Shown one piece after another: positions 1 to 7,042 of a DNA stretch of 36,588 nucleotides. Each line of letters starts with the position of its first letter. The first letter of the stretch is position 1. The DNA comes from a virus. The stretch spans positions 1-36,588 of the IMG/VR virus record IMGVR_UViG_3300037042_003972; one strand, 5' to 3'. The notes under the pieces are model-generated. The model saw only the letters and a list, made by a program, of their open reading frames with translations, did no database searches and was not told the DNA's origin. The translations under genes were made by a program, and so were the position numbers.

Positions 1-127
1 GCAGGTCCGACTGGCGCCATCCCTTCTGTGACCGCAACGCCTTCGGCCACTGGCGTTTTCGTGTATGTTCGGCGCCGCCTAGGGTTGGCGAACGACGGAA
101 CGAGCATGATTTTCGAGAGCGCCACGG
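1..127. repeat. Terminal direct repeat, left copy (contig circularisation overlap)
   Basis: These 127 bases are identical to the last 127 bases of the window. The length of 127 is a common largest k-mer of short-read assemblers, so this is most simply an assembly overlap marking a circular or circularly permuted molecule rather than a biological terminal repeat. The reading frame of the structural gene continues unbroken across the join. Confidence 0.93.
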
Positions 128-1572
128 CAACCAATGCTTCGTTCTATTTCCGAAGCAATTCGGGCGACGCCTCCCCTGGTGTCACCGGGGCTTCCCTCAC
201 GGGCAACCATTCCGCGCCCGTTGCCACCAACGCTTCCGTGGCTTTGTCTTCGAACCCGTTTAGCTACACGCTTTCGCCAACTTCTGAGTTCCGCTTGCAA
301 ATGGCGAGCGACAGAGTCCAGTGGTTCGATTCTGCTGTTGACGTCGCGACCGGCACCACCCAGAGAGCGATTCGGACAAGCGTTTGCCCGAGTCCAACTA
401 AAAAATATCGGCTCAGGTTCCGGGCAACAAACAACAAAGGGCTGACCGTTCCGAATGCCCGAGTGATTTCGGCAACTAAATCGGGCGCCACCACGGCAAC
501 CGTGGTTTTCGACAGGCCTCATGGGTACACCACGAGCGATTTTGTCGTGATGTATGGCAGCCGTAACCAAACGGATTACCCGAACAACGCCACTCCGACG
601 GCGGTTCTGTCTGTGGTGTCTCCAACGTCGATCACCGTTGTTTGGGGTGCTACCACTACGGGGACTGGCAACGGAGGATTCATGGCACGCGCACAGGGCG
701 GCCAAGCTGCGCAGGGCGTGCAGGCCACGGCAGTTCAGTCTGCCAGCATCACCAGCGGTGTTCTGACGCTTGTGGGGGCTGCAAGCTGGAGCGGACTTCT
801 GAACGGAGACTTCGTCAACTTCTTTGGAGGATACGACACCCTTGGCGTTGATGCCAATTTGGATGGGGTTTACAGGGTTACCAACAGCGCAACCACTTCA
901 CTTGACCTTGTTCCAATCGGCGGAACCGTGATTCCAACCACGCTTGCAAGCGTTAACATTGGCGGCGCAGTTATCCGAAGAACTTGCAGTCGTGCTTCTT
1001 GGGCTCGGCTTTTTAGTTATAGCCGAGAGCGCGTTGAGTTTGCACCGCGTCCATCTAGCGACACCACCATTGCCTTGCCTGTACAGGTAACTAGTGCAAT
1101 TGCGGCTCAAGGGGCTGTTGGGAACAACAGCACAACAGTGCCGCTGCCACTGTTGACATCCGTAGTAGGTGTATCCGCCAACCCGACAGCAGGCACTACC
1201 GCTCGTCAGCAGCAGGCTATTGGAACGCTGATTGGTGTTCCAATTACAAAGCCTTACGCAATTCCTGAAGCTGGGTGGAATGCATCGCTTGCGCTTACAA
1301 ATACCACCGCCGCCGCGATTCAAGCTGCCGCTGGCGCTGGATTGAAGCGCCATTGCACTGCGGTTCAGGCGATAAATACCGGGGCGTCTGCGGTGGATTT
1401 AATTATCCTTGATGCCGCGACTGAGCGGTGGAGGCTTACGCTTCCCATCAACATTCCTGTTGCATTCGCGCTCCCAACGGAAATCGTTACGACTGCCAAC
1501 GCAGCACTCAACGCCAACCTTTCTGCTGCTGGCACCGTCCGGGCAAACTTCCAAGGCTACACCGCCCCTTAA
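1..1572 (+). CDS. Large beta-rich virion structural protein, C-terminal part (gene spans the circle junction)
   Basis: This is the 3' part of a gene that starts at 35940 near the window end. Joined over the 127-bp overlap it encodes 697 residues. The frame is already open at base 1, so the GTG at 28 is only an internal codon. The protein is Thr/Ser/Ala/Val-rich and looks all-beta. At least two, probably three, repeats share a pattern of a Thr/Val-rich strand, a P-H-G turn, a YG loop and another strand (TTAAPHGLSIG before the junction, FDRPHGYTTSD after it, and a weaker copy with FFGGYDTLGVD). Such repeats resemble modules in podovirus tail or decoration proteins. The C-terminal 80 residues end FQGYTAP, like beta-sandwich ends of phage tail proteins. 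Its position between the tail fibre and the lysis genes supports a tail or capsid surface role. The exact function is not recognised. Confidence 0.8.
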   Translation, partial: AGPTGAIPSVTATPSATGVFVYVRRRLGLANDGTSMIFESATATNASFYFRSNSGDASPGVTGASLTGNHSAPVATNASVALSSNPFSYTLSPTSEFRLQMASDRVQWFDSAVDVATGTTQRAIRTSVCPSPTKKYRLRFRATNNKGLTVPNARVISATKSGATTATVVFDRPHGYTTSDFVVMYGSRNQTDYPNNATPTAVLSVVSPTSITVVWGATTTGTGNGGFMARAQGGQAAQGVQATAVQSASITSGVLTLVGAASWSGLLNGDFVNFFGGYDTLGVDANLDGVYRVTNSATTSLDLVPIGGTVIPTTLASVNIGGAVIRRTCSRASWARLFSYSRERVEFAPRPSSDTTIALPVQVTSAIAAQGAVGNNSTTVPLPLLTSVVGVSANPTAGTTARQQQAIGTLIGVPITKPYAIPEAGWNASLALTNTTAAAIQAAAGAGLKRHCTAVQAINTGASAVDLIILDAATERWRLTLPINIPVAFALPTEIVTTANAALNANLSAAGTVRANFQGYTAP

Positions 1573-1576
1573 TCAC

Positions 1577-1792
1577 ATGAAATACAAGCTAACCGAAATG
1601 ACGTTGGATTTGCGTTCCGGCACTGTGGCGTGCAGGTGCCAGTTCACTATTCAAACAGTTTACCAAGTGGATTTCACTTTGAACGAAGTGGACCTTTATG
1701 CGGCCGCCGAAGTTGATGGCCGGGATTCTTGGGAAAACGAAGACGTGATTTCTGTTGCCAAGGCAAAGCTCAATGTTGACGTTGAGCTGTGA
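1577..1792 (+). CDS. Small conserved-looking phage protein, unknown function
   Basis: Encodes 71 residues (MKYKLTEMTLDLRSG...). The ATG lies 4 nt after the stop of the large structural gene, without a clear Shine-Dalgarno site (ttaatcacATG), as for several virion genes here. The stop overlaps the GTG start of the next gene in GTGA. The sequence is acidic and probably beta-rich, with two cysteines (CRC) and no membrane segment. No family is recognised. Its place between a tail protein and the lysis genes fits a minor structural protein or an accessory of the lysis cassette. Confidence 0.6.
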   Translation: MKYKLTEMTLDLRSGTVACRCQFTIQTVYQVDFTLNEVDLYAAAEVDGRDSWENEDVISVAKAKLNVDVEL

Positions 1793-2193
1793 GCCTTGAG
1801 CAAGCCCTCCTGACGGGCATTTCAGCCTTAACCGGTGCGCTTGTGTTCCTGTTTCGCATTCTCTGGCAAAGGTCGGAGCAGTGCGAAAAGGACCGGGTGG
1901 AAATGCGGCTCCGGCTTGAGCGGCTTGAAGGCGACAACGGGCGGGCGCAGGGGGAGCTGAAGGCGGTGCAGAACTGCAAGCAGGACAAATGCCCGTTCCG
2001 TGTTGCCGGGTTGGTCGCAGCTTTTGCCGGAATCGCCATGAGCAGTCTGCTTGCCAGTTGCGCTTCGCAGATGAAATGGATCTCAAGCCACGGGATCCGA
2101 CACAACCAGAATTGTAGGTTCTACAAATGCAAAGGCGGGCATCAACCGCGAGCCAAAGGCGAAGGGCGCCCATGCTATTTTTGCAAAGGCTGA
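1789..2193 (+). CDS. Two-helix membrane protein with coiled coil and Cys/His-rich tail (lysis region)
   Basis: Encodes 134 residues from a GTG overlapping the previous stop. Order of parts: hydrophobic helix at about 8-25; charged heptad-like coiled coil at about 27-62; cysteines C63 and C68; second hydrophobic helix at about 72-90; a lipobox-like LLASC ending at C91; then a basic tail with H101, H105, C109, C114, H118, C129 and C132 (spacing C-x4-C ... C-x2-C). The tail resembles a small Cys/His module (HGIRHNQNCRFYK, then a final CxxC) that I recall from environmental phage and bacterial proteins, possibly metal binding. Lying just upstream of a holin-like protein, a lipoprotein and the endolysin, it could be a holin or inner spanin-like component. 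An internal ATG at 2038 would make a separate short lipoprotein-like product. Confidence 0.65.
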   Translation: MSLEQALLTGISALTGALVFLFRILWQRSEQCEKDRVEMRLRLERLEGDNGRAQGELKAVQNCKQDKCPFRVAGLVAAFAGIAMSSLLASCASQMKWISSHGIRHNQNCRFYKCKGGHQPRAKGEGRPCYFCKG

Positions 2194-2197
2194 CACT

Positions 2198-2362
2198 ATG
2201 AAAAACATCCGCACCACCATCCTTGGGGTTCTCACAATTCTGGCCGCGGTCTCAAGGGCCGGGATTGAGTACCTGAAAACCGGAAACGTCTCCCACCTTG
2301 GCGAGCTTTTCTCCGCAATCACCGCCGGAGTCGGCCTCATCGCTGCTTCTGATTCAAAATGA
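2198..2362 (+). CDS. Small two-helix membrane protein, holin candidate
   Basis: Encodes 54 residues: MKNIRTTILGVLTILAAVSR at the N-terminus, a short polar middle (EYLKTGNVSHLGE), a second hydrophobic stretch (LFSAITAGVGLIAA) and the polar tail SDSK. Size, two membrane helices and location two genes before the endolysin fit a small class II-type holin. Similar short proteins with this two-helix plan recur in phage lysis cassettes, but the family name is not certain. Start: ATG 4 nt after the previous stop with a weak AAGG upstream. The stop overlaps the next start in ATGA, so the two are probably translationally coupled. Confidence 0.7.
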   Translation: MKNIRTTILGVLTILAAVSRAGIEYLKTGNVSHLGELFSAITAGVGLIAASDSK

Positions 2363-2520
2363 AAATCGCAGCCCTTCTCCTGGCGGTTCTAGCGACCGGT
2401 TGCAAAACCATCCCGGTTCGGATTGAAGCCTGCACCGACACCCACGGCGTTCGAGCGTGCGGTGGGTACAGTACCGTTGACGGCGCTTACGTTCGCCTTT
2501 CAAAGAACGGATCAAAATGA
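2359..2520 (+). CDS. Small lipoprotein, outer-membrane spanin candidate
   Basis: Encodes 53 residues with a classic lipoprotein signal: MKIAALLLAVLATGCK, lipobox LATGC and acylated Cys15. The mature part is only about 39 residues and has two further cysteines that could form a disulfide. It overlaps the holin-like gene upstream (ATGA) and the endolysin downstream (ATGA). A tiny lipoprotein between holin and endolysin is the usual place for an Rz1-like o-spanin, although the mature part lacks the proline richness of lambda Rz1. An outer-membrane lipoprotein would imply a Gram-negative (diderm) host. Role inferred from signal and context. Confidence 0.7.
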   Translation: MKIAALLLAVLATGCKTIPVRIEACTDTHGVRACGGYSTVDGAYVRLSKNGSK

Positions 2521-3122
2521 CGGTGGCCGAGCAGATCAGAGCAGTCCAGTCTGTGCTTGGAATCACACCCGACGGGGTGGCCGGTCCGGTGACGTGGCGA
2601 GCGATTCACGCCCGGATCTGCGGTGAGTTTGCAAAACAGCCACGCCCAACCCAAGGTTTCACCGTTGATCCAAGGAGCGCAAAAAACATTTCCGGCCTTA
2701 TGGAGCCGTTACAACGCACGGCCGAAGCATTCCTTGAGCGGTGCCAGGCTGAAGGGCTCGGTGTGAAAATCATTTGCGGGGTCCGCACTTTTGCGGAGCA
2801 GGACGCCCTTTATGCGAAGGGACGCACGATCACGGGGGACGTTGTGACGAAGGCCAAGGGCGGCCAGTCTTGGCACAATTTCGGGCTGGCGTTTGACATC
2901 GGCGTCTTTTCGCATGCTGGAGATTACCTTGAAAATTCTCCAAACTACGCAGCCGCTGGCCGGATCGGGGAAAGCCTCGGGCTGGAGTGGGGCGGCCGGT
3001 GGACACGCATGCCAGACGCTCCGCATTTCCAATGGCGCCCACCGTGGGCGATTGGCCTTTCCGATTCGGCGGTGCTCTCCGAGCTCAACCGCACCCGTTC
3101 ACGGGGTGTCCGTACCGCCTGA
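2517..3122 (+). CDS. Endolysin: M15-family (VanY/CwlK-like) peptidase
   Basis: Encodes 201 residues that cleave peptidoglycan stem peptides (L-Ala-D-Glu or D,D-peptidase type) to release progeny. Residues 1-35 look like a short peptidoglycan-binding helix bundle (AVQSVLGITPDGVAGPVTW, the common G-x-x-G-P-x-T-W pattern). The catalytic domain spans about 55-175 with M15 zinc and catalytic residues visible: SWHNFGLAFDIG gives H120 and D127, PHFQW gives H170, and R90 in GVRTFAEQDALY is the conserved Arg region. There is no signal peptide, so release depends on the holin. The start overlaps the lipoprotein stop (ATGA). The 3' end overlaps the convergent helicase gene by 24 bp. Confidence 0.9.
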   Translation: MTVAEQIRAVQSVLGITPDGVAGPVTWRAIHARICGEFAKQPRPTQGFTVDPRSAKNISGLMEPLQRTAEAFLERCQAEGLGVKIICGVRTFAEQDALYAKGRTITGDVVTKAKGGQSWHNFGLAFDIGVFSHAGDYLENSPNYAAAGRIGESLGLEWGGRWTRMPDAPHFQWRPPWAIGLSDSAVLSELNRTRSRGVRTA

Positions 3123-4445
3123 CGCTTGGAAGACTGACACCAGCACCGAGTTGCGTGTCACCTGTTTGCGCCGGATCACGCCTGCAAGCAGGGCAGCCCG
3201 GATCCCGGCATCGGCGGCTTCTGTTGACGATGCGAGGCCCGCGCCGGTGAGTTTCTTCACTAGGGTCCCACGGTCGGCCACCTCACCCCCTTCGGTCAGA
3301 ATGTATCCTCGCACCTCGGCTGGTGAAGGTTCACGCTTCCGGGATCCGCCTTTTCCTCCCCCCACCATCCCGCGTTCCCACTCGTCGAGGTTGAACTCAG
3401 ATTCCGAAAGACGCTCGTACCACATGGTTCGTTCGTTCAGTCTGGCGGCAAACGGCTTCCATGCCCGACCGTTTGAGTTCTTGCCACACCCGACTATGAT
3501 GATTCCAGGGTGCTGGGTTCCGGCGCTTGCCACGTTGATCTGGGACCGCAGCCATCCGATCAGTACCTTCGAGTTCCGGCCGAAGCTTGCAGCGTCATCC
3601 CCGAAAACCTTGGAAGCCTCGGCAGCCCCGGTGCGCCCGTGGTGAATTACGAGCGGCGTGGATTTCGGTGAAGCCTCTCGAACGGCCGACGCAATGCCCC
3701 GGCACATGTCCGTCATGGCGCCATCCTCGTTAGGGTCACCCGCCCCGGCGTCACGCAGCGGGTCAATCCCGACGATGTGCGGCCGGAAGCCGCGAAGCGT
3801 TTTGACAATCGGTTCCCGGTCCCGGTGGTCCTCGTTCATTATGATGCTTGCGAACTCCATCCGGCCGACGTCGAGAATGCGTAAGCAGTCCCTGACGGCC
3901 TCGCGTTCGGTGGTTGTCAGGTCTGAAACCATCCGGCTCAAGTCGTACTGAAGTCGGCGCATGTTATTTTCGGTCTGCAACAGCATCCACCGAAGCCCCC
4001 GGCCATTAGTTTCCCACCCGAGAAAGTCGGAGCCGATAATGGTGCAGATTGCGCTTTGCAGCATCAGTCGGCTTTTGCCAACGCCCGGGGCGCCGATGAT
4101 CGCGGTTGGGTCACCCATCGAAAGAATCCCCCCCGGCCAGATTTCTTCCCGGGGATCTGCCTTGTAGGCCAGCGCATCGTCAAGGTTGACCATGGGAAGC
4201 GCCTCGGCGGTCTTCCGAGGTTCCCGGGCTGCGGCCTGCGCAATCTCCCATGCCGCCCCGGCCGCCGCCCACCCGCACTTCGGGCAGCATGCCGATCCCG
4301 CCGGTTGGTCTGGATCTAAACTGAATCCAAGGTCTGCAACGCAGCGAGGACAGGCGATGACCGCCGCTTCAGGGTTGCCCCCGGGGTCCGGGTGGCAGAG
4401 GAGATTGACGGTTCGGAAGGCATTGAAGATTTCGGAGATTCGCAT
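3099..4445 (-). CDS. RepA-like hexameric replicative helicase / AAA ATPase with N-terminal zinc ribbon
   Basis: Encodes 448 residues. Residues 32-57 hold two Cys pairs (CPRC and CCPKC), a probable zinc ribbon. The RecA-fold core has Walker A GAPGVGKS (118-125), a Glu after a strand (LLQTE, E160), Walker B HIVGIDPLRD (about 223-232) and a sensor-like VIHHGRTG (266-273). This is the pattern of RepA/AAA_25 helicases of plasmids and phages. The last 75 residues (PSPAEVRGYIL...) look like a winged helix. It follows the primase and starts 130 bp inside that gene's 3' end, with no Shine-Dalgarno site visible. The zinc ribbon lies at the edge of the overlap, which supports this early start. It probably unwinds phage DNA with the primase. 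It is the last gene of the leftward arm. Confidence 0.82.
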   Translation of the reverse strand: MRISEIFNAFRTVNLLCHPDPGGNPEAAVIACPRCVADLGFSLDPDQPAGSACCPKCGWAAAGAAWEIAQAAAREPRKTAEALPMVNLDDALAYKADPREEIWPGGILSMGDPTAIIGAPGVGKSRLMLQSAICTIIGSDFLGWETNGRGLRWMLLQTENNMRRLQYDLSRMVSDLTTTEREAVRDCLRILDVGRMEFASIIMNEDHRDREPIVKTLRGFRPHIVGIDPLRDAGAGDPNEDGAMTDMCRGIASAVREASPKSTPLVIHHGRTGAAEASKVFGDDAASFGRNSKVLIGWLRSQINVASAGTQHPGIIIVGCGKNSNGRAWKPFAARLNERTMWYERLSESEFNLDEWERGMVGGGKGGSRKREPSPAEVRGYILTEGGEVADRGTLVKKLTGAGLASSTEAADAGIRAALLAGVIRRKQVTRNSVLVSVFQASGGTDTP

Positions 4446-5530
4446 GGGGTTGGCAGTTCAAAGGGGGCGTAGAAATAAACTTCCTGTCGGACGGTTTCAA
4501 GGCTGGGTTCTTCCCATCCTTCTGGGAGGCTGGCGGCCTCTGGCTTTTCTTTTCTGGGGCGGAGCCCGCCAGGCAGCCGAACAAGCTGGCACTTGTTCCA
4601 GGTGGCTGGATCCGCACCCACCCGTGCGGCAAACGTCATGAGTTTCTGGGCGGTTTCCTCAGACTCAACCGGCCCGTACCACCCGTGCAGTGATTTACCC
4701 CCGGAGTGGACCGCAAGGCGCATGGTGGGCCACCCAAGGCGCACCGCTTGGGCGTTGAGATACCAGTGCAACCCGGCCTGCTCATCAATGCTGCCTTGAT
4801 CGAACTCGAGCACCACCCAGCGCCGGGCGCCGGTGTTCCCGAGGCACCGTGGGGAAGGGCGCCCGTCCTGCGTGGCCCCGAGGCGGGCGGTCATGGGGTT
4901 GGCCACCACCAGCGCAGCATCCGCCGGGAGCACTCCCCATTCTGGCCGGCGCTTTGTGGCGGCTGTCTTGGGGTCCGATGTCCCTAGGCAGACAAACTCG
5001 GAATGTCCGAACAGCTTGGCGATCCACCCCCCCGGGGCAGCCCCGGCTGGAGGGCGGATGGGGGACCGTTCAAAGAGGTCGTACAGAGAACCCACCCCGG
5101 AGCCCTCGGCCCGGGTGCATGCCAGTTCGACGGCAACCCCATCCCGGCGCGGCCACCGAGGGCGAGGGGCGACCACGGGGGAAGGTTGACTCGGTTCCGC
5201 CGGGCGATTGTCAAGGTTCTCAACGGCGTCGGGCTCCGGCACCCCTGCCCACTCGTCATCGCCATCAAGAACCACCGTGGCGGCTTCCAGCCGGGTGGGT
5301 TTCCACGCGGATCCGGACGAGTTGCGGATGGCGTTGCGGATTTCGGTGACAGGCACCAGCCGCTTGCAAGAGCGGGTGGCCGCCACAAGCGCGGCTTCGA
5401 TCTGCTCAGGATCCCAGTGCGCGTGCAGTTGACGGGCAACCCGAAAAAGCCACGCATGCACCCCGCCTCCGGCCTCGGGAGGGTTGGCTAGTAGTTCGGC
5501 CAGCCACGCCGGAATCTTTCGGAGTTTCAT
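4316..5530 (-). CDS. Archaeo-eukaryotic-type (AEP) DNA primase
   Basis: Encodes 404 residues. The N-terminal 75 residues form a helical domain (IPAWLAELL...ITEIRNAIR-like pattern) seen in virus primases, followed by an acidic and Pro-rich linker (about 85-130). The catalytic part has the expected AEP motifs: an acidic strand VVLEFD (239-244), SGGKSLHGW (276-284, the S-x-H-type motif) and QLVRLPGG (315-322). The C-terminal about 50 residues are Ser/Pro-rich and probably disordered; they are encoded in the stretch that overlaps the helicase gene. The start forms TGATG with the upstream small gene. Pairing with a RepA-like helicase gives a priming-plus-unwinding module. No polymerase gene accompanies it. 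Confidence 0.75.
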   Translation of the reverse strand: MKLRKIPAWLAELLANPPEAGGGVHAWLFRVARQLHAHWDPEQIEAALVAATRSCKRLVPVTEIRNAIRNSSGSAWKPTRLEAATVVLDGDDEWAGVPEPDAVENLDNRPAEPSQPSPVVAPRPRWPRRDGVAVELACTRAEGSGVGSLYDLFERSPIRPPAGAAPGGWIAKLFGHSEFVCLGTSDPKTAATKRRPEWGVLPADAALVVANPMTARLGATQDGRPSPRCLGNTGARRWVVLEFDQGSIDEQAGLHWYLNAQAVRLGWPTMRLAVHSGGKSLHGWYGPVESEETAQKLMTFAARVGADPATWNKCQLVRLPGGLRPRKEKPEAASLPEGWEEPSLETVRQEVYFYAPFELPTPCESPKSSMPSEPSISSATRTPGATLKRRSSPVLAALQTLDSV

Positions 5531-5808
5531 CAGTAGGCAGCGTCAACAGCGGCCAGTTTGATTCCGCACTGTTCGAGCATCCCAGCGGTAAGCACCTTTT
5601 CCACTCGGCTCAGGTGAGTCACCTCAAACGCCTCTGCCTGTTCCTGCTTCCAAAAAACCAATAATGCGCAGCACCCAAGAAGAGTGCGGTTAAACACAAC
5701 CATCCGAAGTTCCTTGAATGGTTCTGCAACCTCCGGCGCCTGACCGGTAACCCATTCAGTGAAAGTCACAAACGAAGCGGTTTTGCGGCCTATTTCAAAG
5801 CGTTTCAT
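5530..5808 (-). CDS. Small early protein, unknown function
   Basis: Encodes 92 residues (MKRFEIGRKTASFVTFTEW...). The start at 5808 is chosen because a strong AGGAGG lies just upstream; the frame extends only eight codons further to 5829. The start codon overlaps the stop of the previous gene (ATGA) and the stop overlaps the primase start (TGATG). The middle has a hydrophobic patch (TLLGCCALLVFW), probably a buried helix or strand. No family is recognised. Its position directly before primase suggests an early replication or host-takeover accessory. Confidence 0.55.
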   Translation of the reverse strand: MKRFEIGRKTASFVTFTEWVTGQAPEVAEPFKELRMVVFNRTLLGCCALLVFWKQEQAEAFEVTHLSRVEKVLTAGMLEQCGIKLAAVDAAY

Positions 5809-6074
5809 TTCGCTTCCTCCTGCTTCCACTGCTTGATTGCATCGTGCATGAGCTGAATCGGGGTGTGAGTTGACACCCCAAGTCCGGTCATCCTTATGTA
5901 CGCCATTTTTGCGATGGTCCTTGCCTCGTCCCGCTCGCGCTCAAGGCGGCGTGCGAATTCTGCTGGGACCACTTCACCGTCCTTGGATGCCTTGTAGTCC
6001 CAAGTTTTCAACGGGTCTCCGTAACCGTCTATTCCGTCCATCGCTTCCGCATCCGTTTCCGGTGTGTCACTCAT
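5805..6074 (-). CDS. Small early phage protein of the MSDTPETDA / EFARRLERERDEAR type
   Basis: Encodes 89 residues. It starts MSDTPETDAEAM and contains VPAEFARRLERERDEARTI, a combination that I recognise as recurrent in short accessory proteins of many tailed phages. No biochemical role is known to me. The charged segment should be a coiled coil. The start at 6074 sits behind the repeated AGGAGGAAGCGAA cassette. The C-terminus WKQEEAK is itself encoded by the next gene's ribosome site. The protein is probably expressed early and coupled to its neighbours. Confidence 0.62.
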   Translation of the reverse strand: MSDTPETDAEAMDGIDGYGDPLKTWDYKASKDGEVVPAEFARRLERERDEARTIAKMAYIRMTGLGVSTHTPIQLMHDAIKQWKQEEAK

Positions 6075-6436
6075 TTCGCTTCCTCCTTCCATTTTCCAAT
6101 AGTTCGCAGAAAAGCCTCTGCACGTTGGCGGGCTGTGGCGTGGATGTACCCATCCAGACCGAGTGTTTGGAAATTTTTCCTAAGGGTTTGTGCGTAATCC
6201 TGAAAAAGCCAAAGCGATGATTTGTTTGCAATAATCCAATTCTCCACATCGTGCATGGCGTTCAGATCGGAGCAATAGTTTGGGATGCTACGCCTAAAAA
6301 CAAACTCACCATCCGGCTTAATCGCAAACGATTTGGCAGTCTCCCATGATGCTGTCTTTGCAATGTGGTCTGGATGGTCGCTAAATTTCCACCCATTATA
6401 TTTGCAGATTTCCTCATTAATTTCGTCGTCACTCAT
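6071..6436 (-). CDS. Phage accessory protein resembling the ABA-sandwich (DUF2591-like) family
   Basis: Encodes 121 residues. The segment IPNYCSDLNAMHDVENWI and the C-terminal ATARQRAEAFLRTIGKW match a pattern I recall in short proteins annotated as phage ABA sandwich domain; function unknown. The family assignment is from memory and moderate. The first eight codons (MSDDEINE) are identical in nucleotide sequence to those of the upstream neighbour at 6668, suggesting duplication or recombination at the start cassette. The stop overlaps the next start in ATGA. Confidence 0.65.
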   Translation of the reverse strand: MSDDEINEEICKYNGWKFSDHPDHIAKTASWETAKSFAIKPDGEFVFRRSIPNYCSDLNAMHDVENWIIANKSSLWLFQDYAQTLRKNFQTLGLDGYIHATARQRAEAFLRTIGKWKEEAK

Positions 6437-6446
6437 GCTTCCTCCT
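6413..6446 (-). repeat. Start-cassette direct repeat, copy 1 (ribosome site plus first eight codons)
   Basis: On the minus strand, AGGAGGAAGC (6446-6437) is followed by ATG and 21 further nt. The 24 nt from the start codon (6436-6413) are identical to 6668-6645. The only difference in the whole cassette is three extra bases (GAA) between AGGAGGAAGC and ATG in the other copy. Confidence 0.9.
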
Positions 6447-6668
6447 TTGGTTGATGTTTTCCAAAAGGTTCCTAATCACGGATGCTTGGAAGGATTGGTT
6501 GTGGACTTGGTGGAAATCCACAGCCTGCTCAATGCAGGAAATTGTTTTAAGCAACTCCCTCCTCGCCTCATCCCTATCCTGTAGGGCTTCTTTAAGCTTC
6601 GCCCGCAAAATAGATTCGCGATCTAACACCCTCTCTGGTGGGATCTCATTAATTTCGTCGTCACTCAT
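6429..6668 (-). CDS. Short coiled-coil protein, unknown function (cassette between direct repeats)
   Basis: Encodes 79 residues, MSDDEINEIPPERVLDR followed by a charged, probably helical coiled coil (ILRAKLKEALQDRDEARREL) and a shorter second helix. The gene begins in one copy of the 34-37 nt start repeat and ends in the other, so it is bounded by direct repeats and could be gained or lost cleanly by recombination. It overlaps the next gene by 8 nt. Strong AGGAGG upstream. No family is recognised. Confidence 0.58.
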   Translation of the reverse strand: MSDDEINEIPPERVLDRESILRAKLKEALQDRDEARRELLKTISCIEQAVDFHQVHNQSFQASVIRNLLENINQRRKHE

Positions 6669-6681
6669 TTCGCTTCCTCCT
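6645..6681 (-). repeat. Start-cassette direct repeat, copy 2
   Basis: On the minus strand, AGGAGGAAGC (6681-6672), GAA, then ATG and 21 nt (6668-6645) identical to 6436-6413. Closely similar ribosome sites without the shared codons stand before the starts at 6074, 5808 and 7042. Confidence 0.9.
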
Positions 6682-7042
6682 GTTTGATTTCCTTGATCGA
6701 GTTGAAGGCTTCGGTTGCGGCCCAGTATGCCAACTCTCTAAACTCCTGCATTTGACAAGTGTTGGCGTAAAACTTGAAAATCAGTTTCCGCTGATTTGCT
6801 ATTGTGGATTTGTTTGCAAGCAAGAAAACCTGAACGACAGATTTTCCTGCGTCATCCTCGTCGACTTCGACTACAAAATCTACACGCTCGCAAGTGAGTA
6901 AAGGGACACACGAAGCAAACCTATATGTAAAGTCAGGGAATTGACGCGCCCTATCTCCATCAACTGAACCAAAAACGTGTAAAAATCTTCTGAGGTGCAG
7001 CTCTGAAGCCGCAAACGCATCCCTCTGCGCCTCGTCAGTCAT
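6665..7042 (-). CDS. Early accessory protein, unknown function
   Basis: Encodes 125 residues (MTDEAQRDAFAASELHLRRF...). The start at 7042 is preferred over upstream codons because AGGAGGAAGTGAA stands immediately before it and it overlaps the MazG-like gene stop in ATGA. The sequence looks mixed alpha/beta, with an acidic middle (DFVVEVDEDDAG) and two scattered cysteines. The end IKQEEAK is encoded by the next ribosome site. No family is recognised. Confidence 0.55.
   Translation of the reverse strand: MTDEAQRDAFAASELHLRRFLHVFGSVDGDRARQFPDFTYRFASCVPLLTCERVDFVVEVDEDDAGKSVVQVFLLANKSTIANQRKLIFKFYANTCQMQEFRELAYWAATEAFNSIKEIKQEEAK

Noticed and set aside
1-127. Biological direct terminal repeats like those of T7
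   Set aside because: The repeat is 127 bp, cuts through a coding region at an arbitrary codon, and matches a usual assembler k-mer; an assembly overlap explains it better.
2893-3645. 250-codon plus-strand frame overlapping the endolysin and helicase genes
   Set aside because: Overlaps two recognised genes; composition is that of shadow translation.
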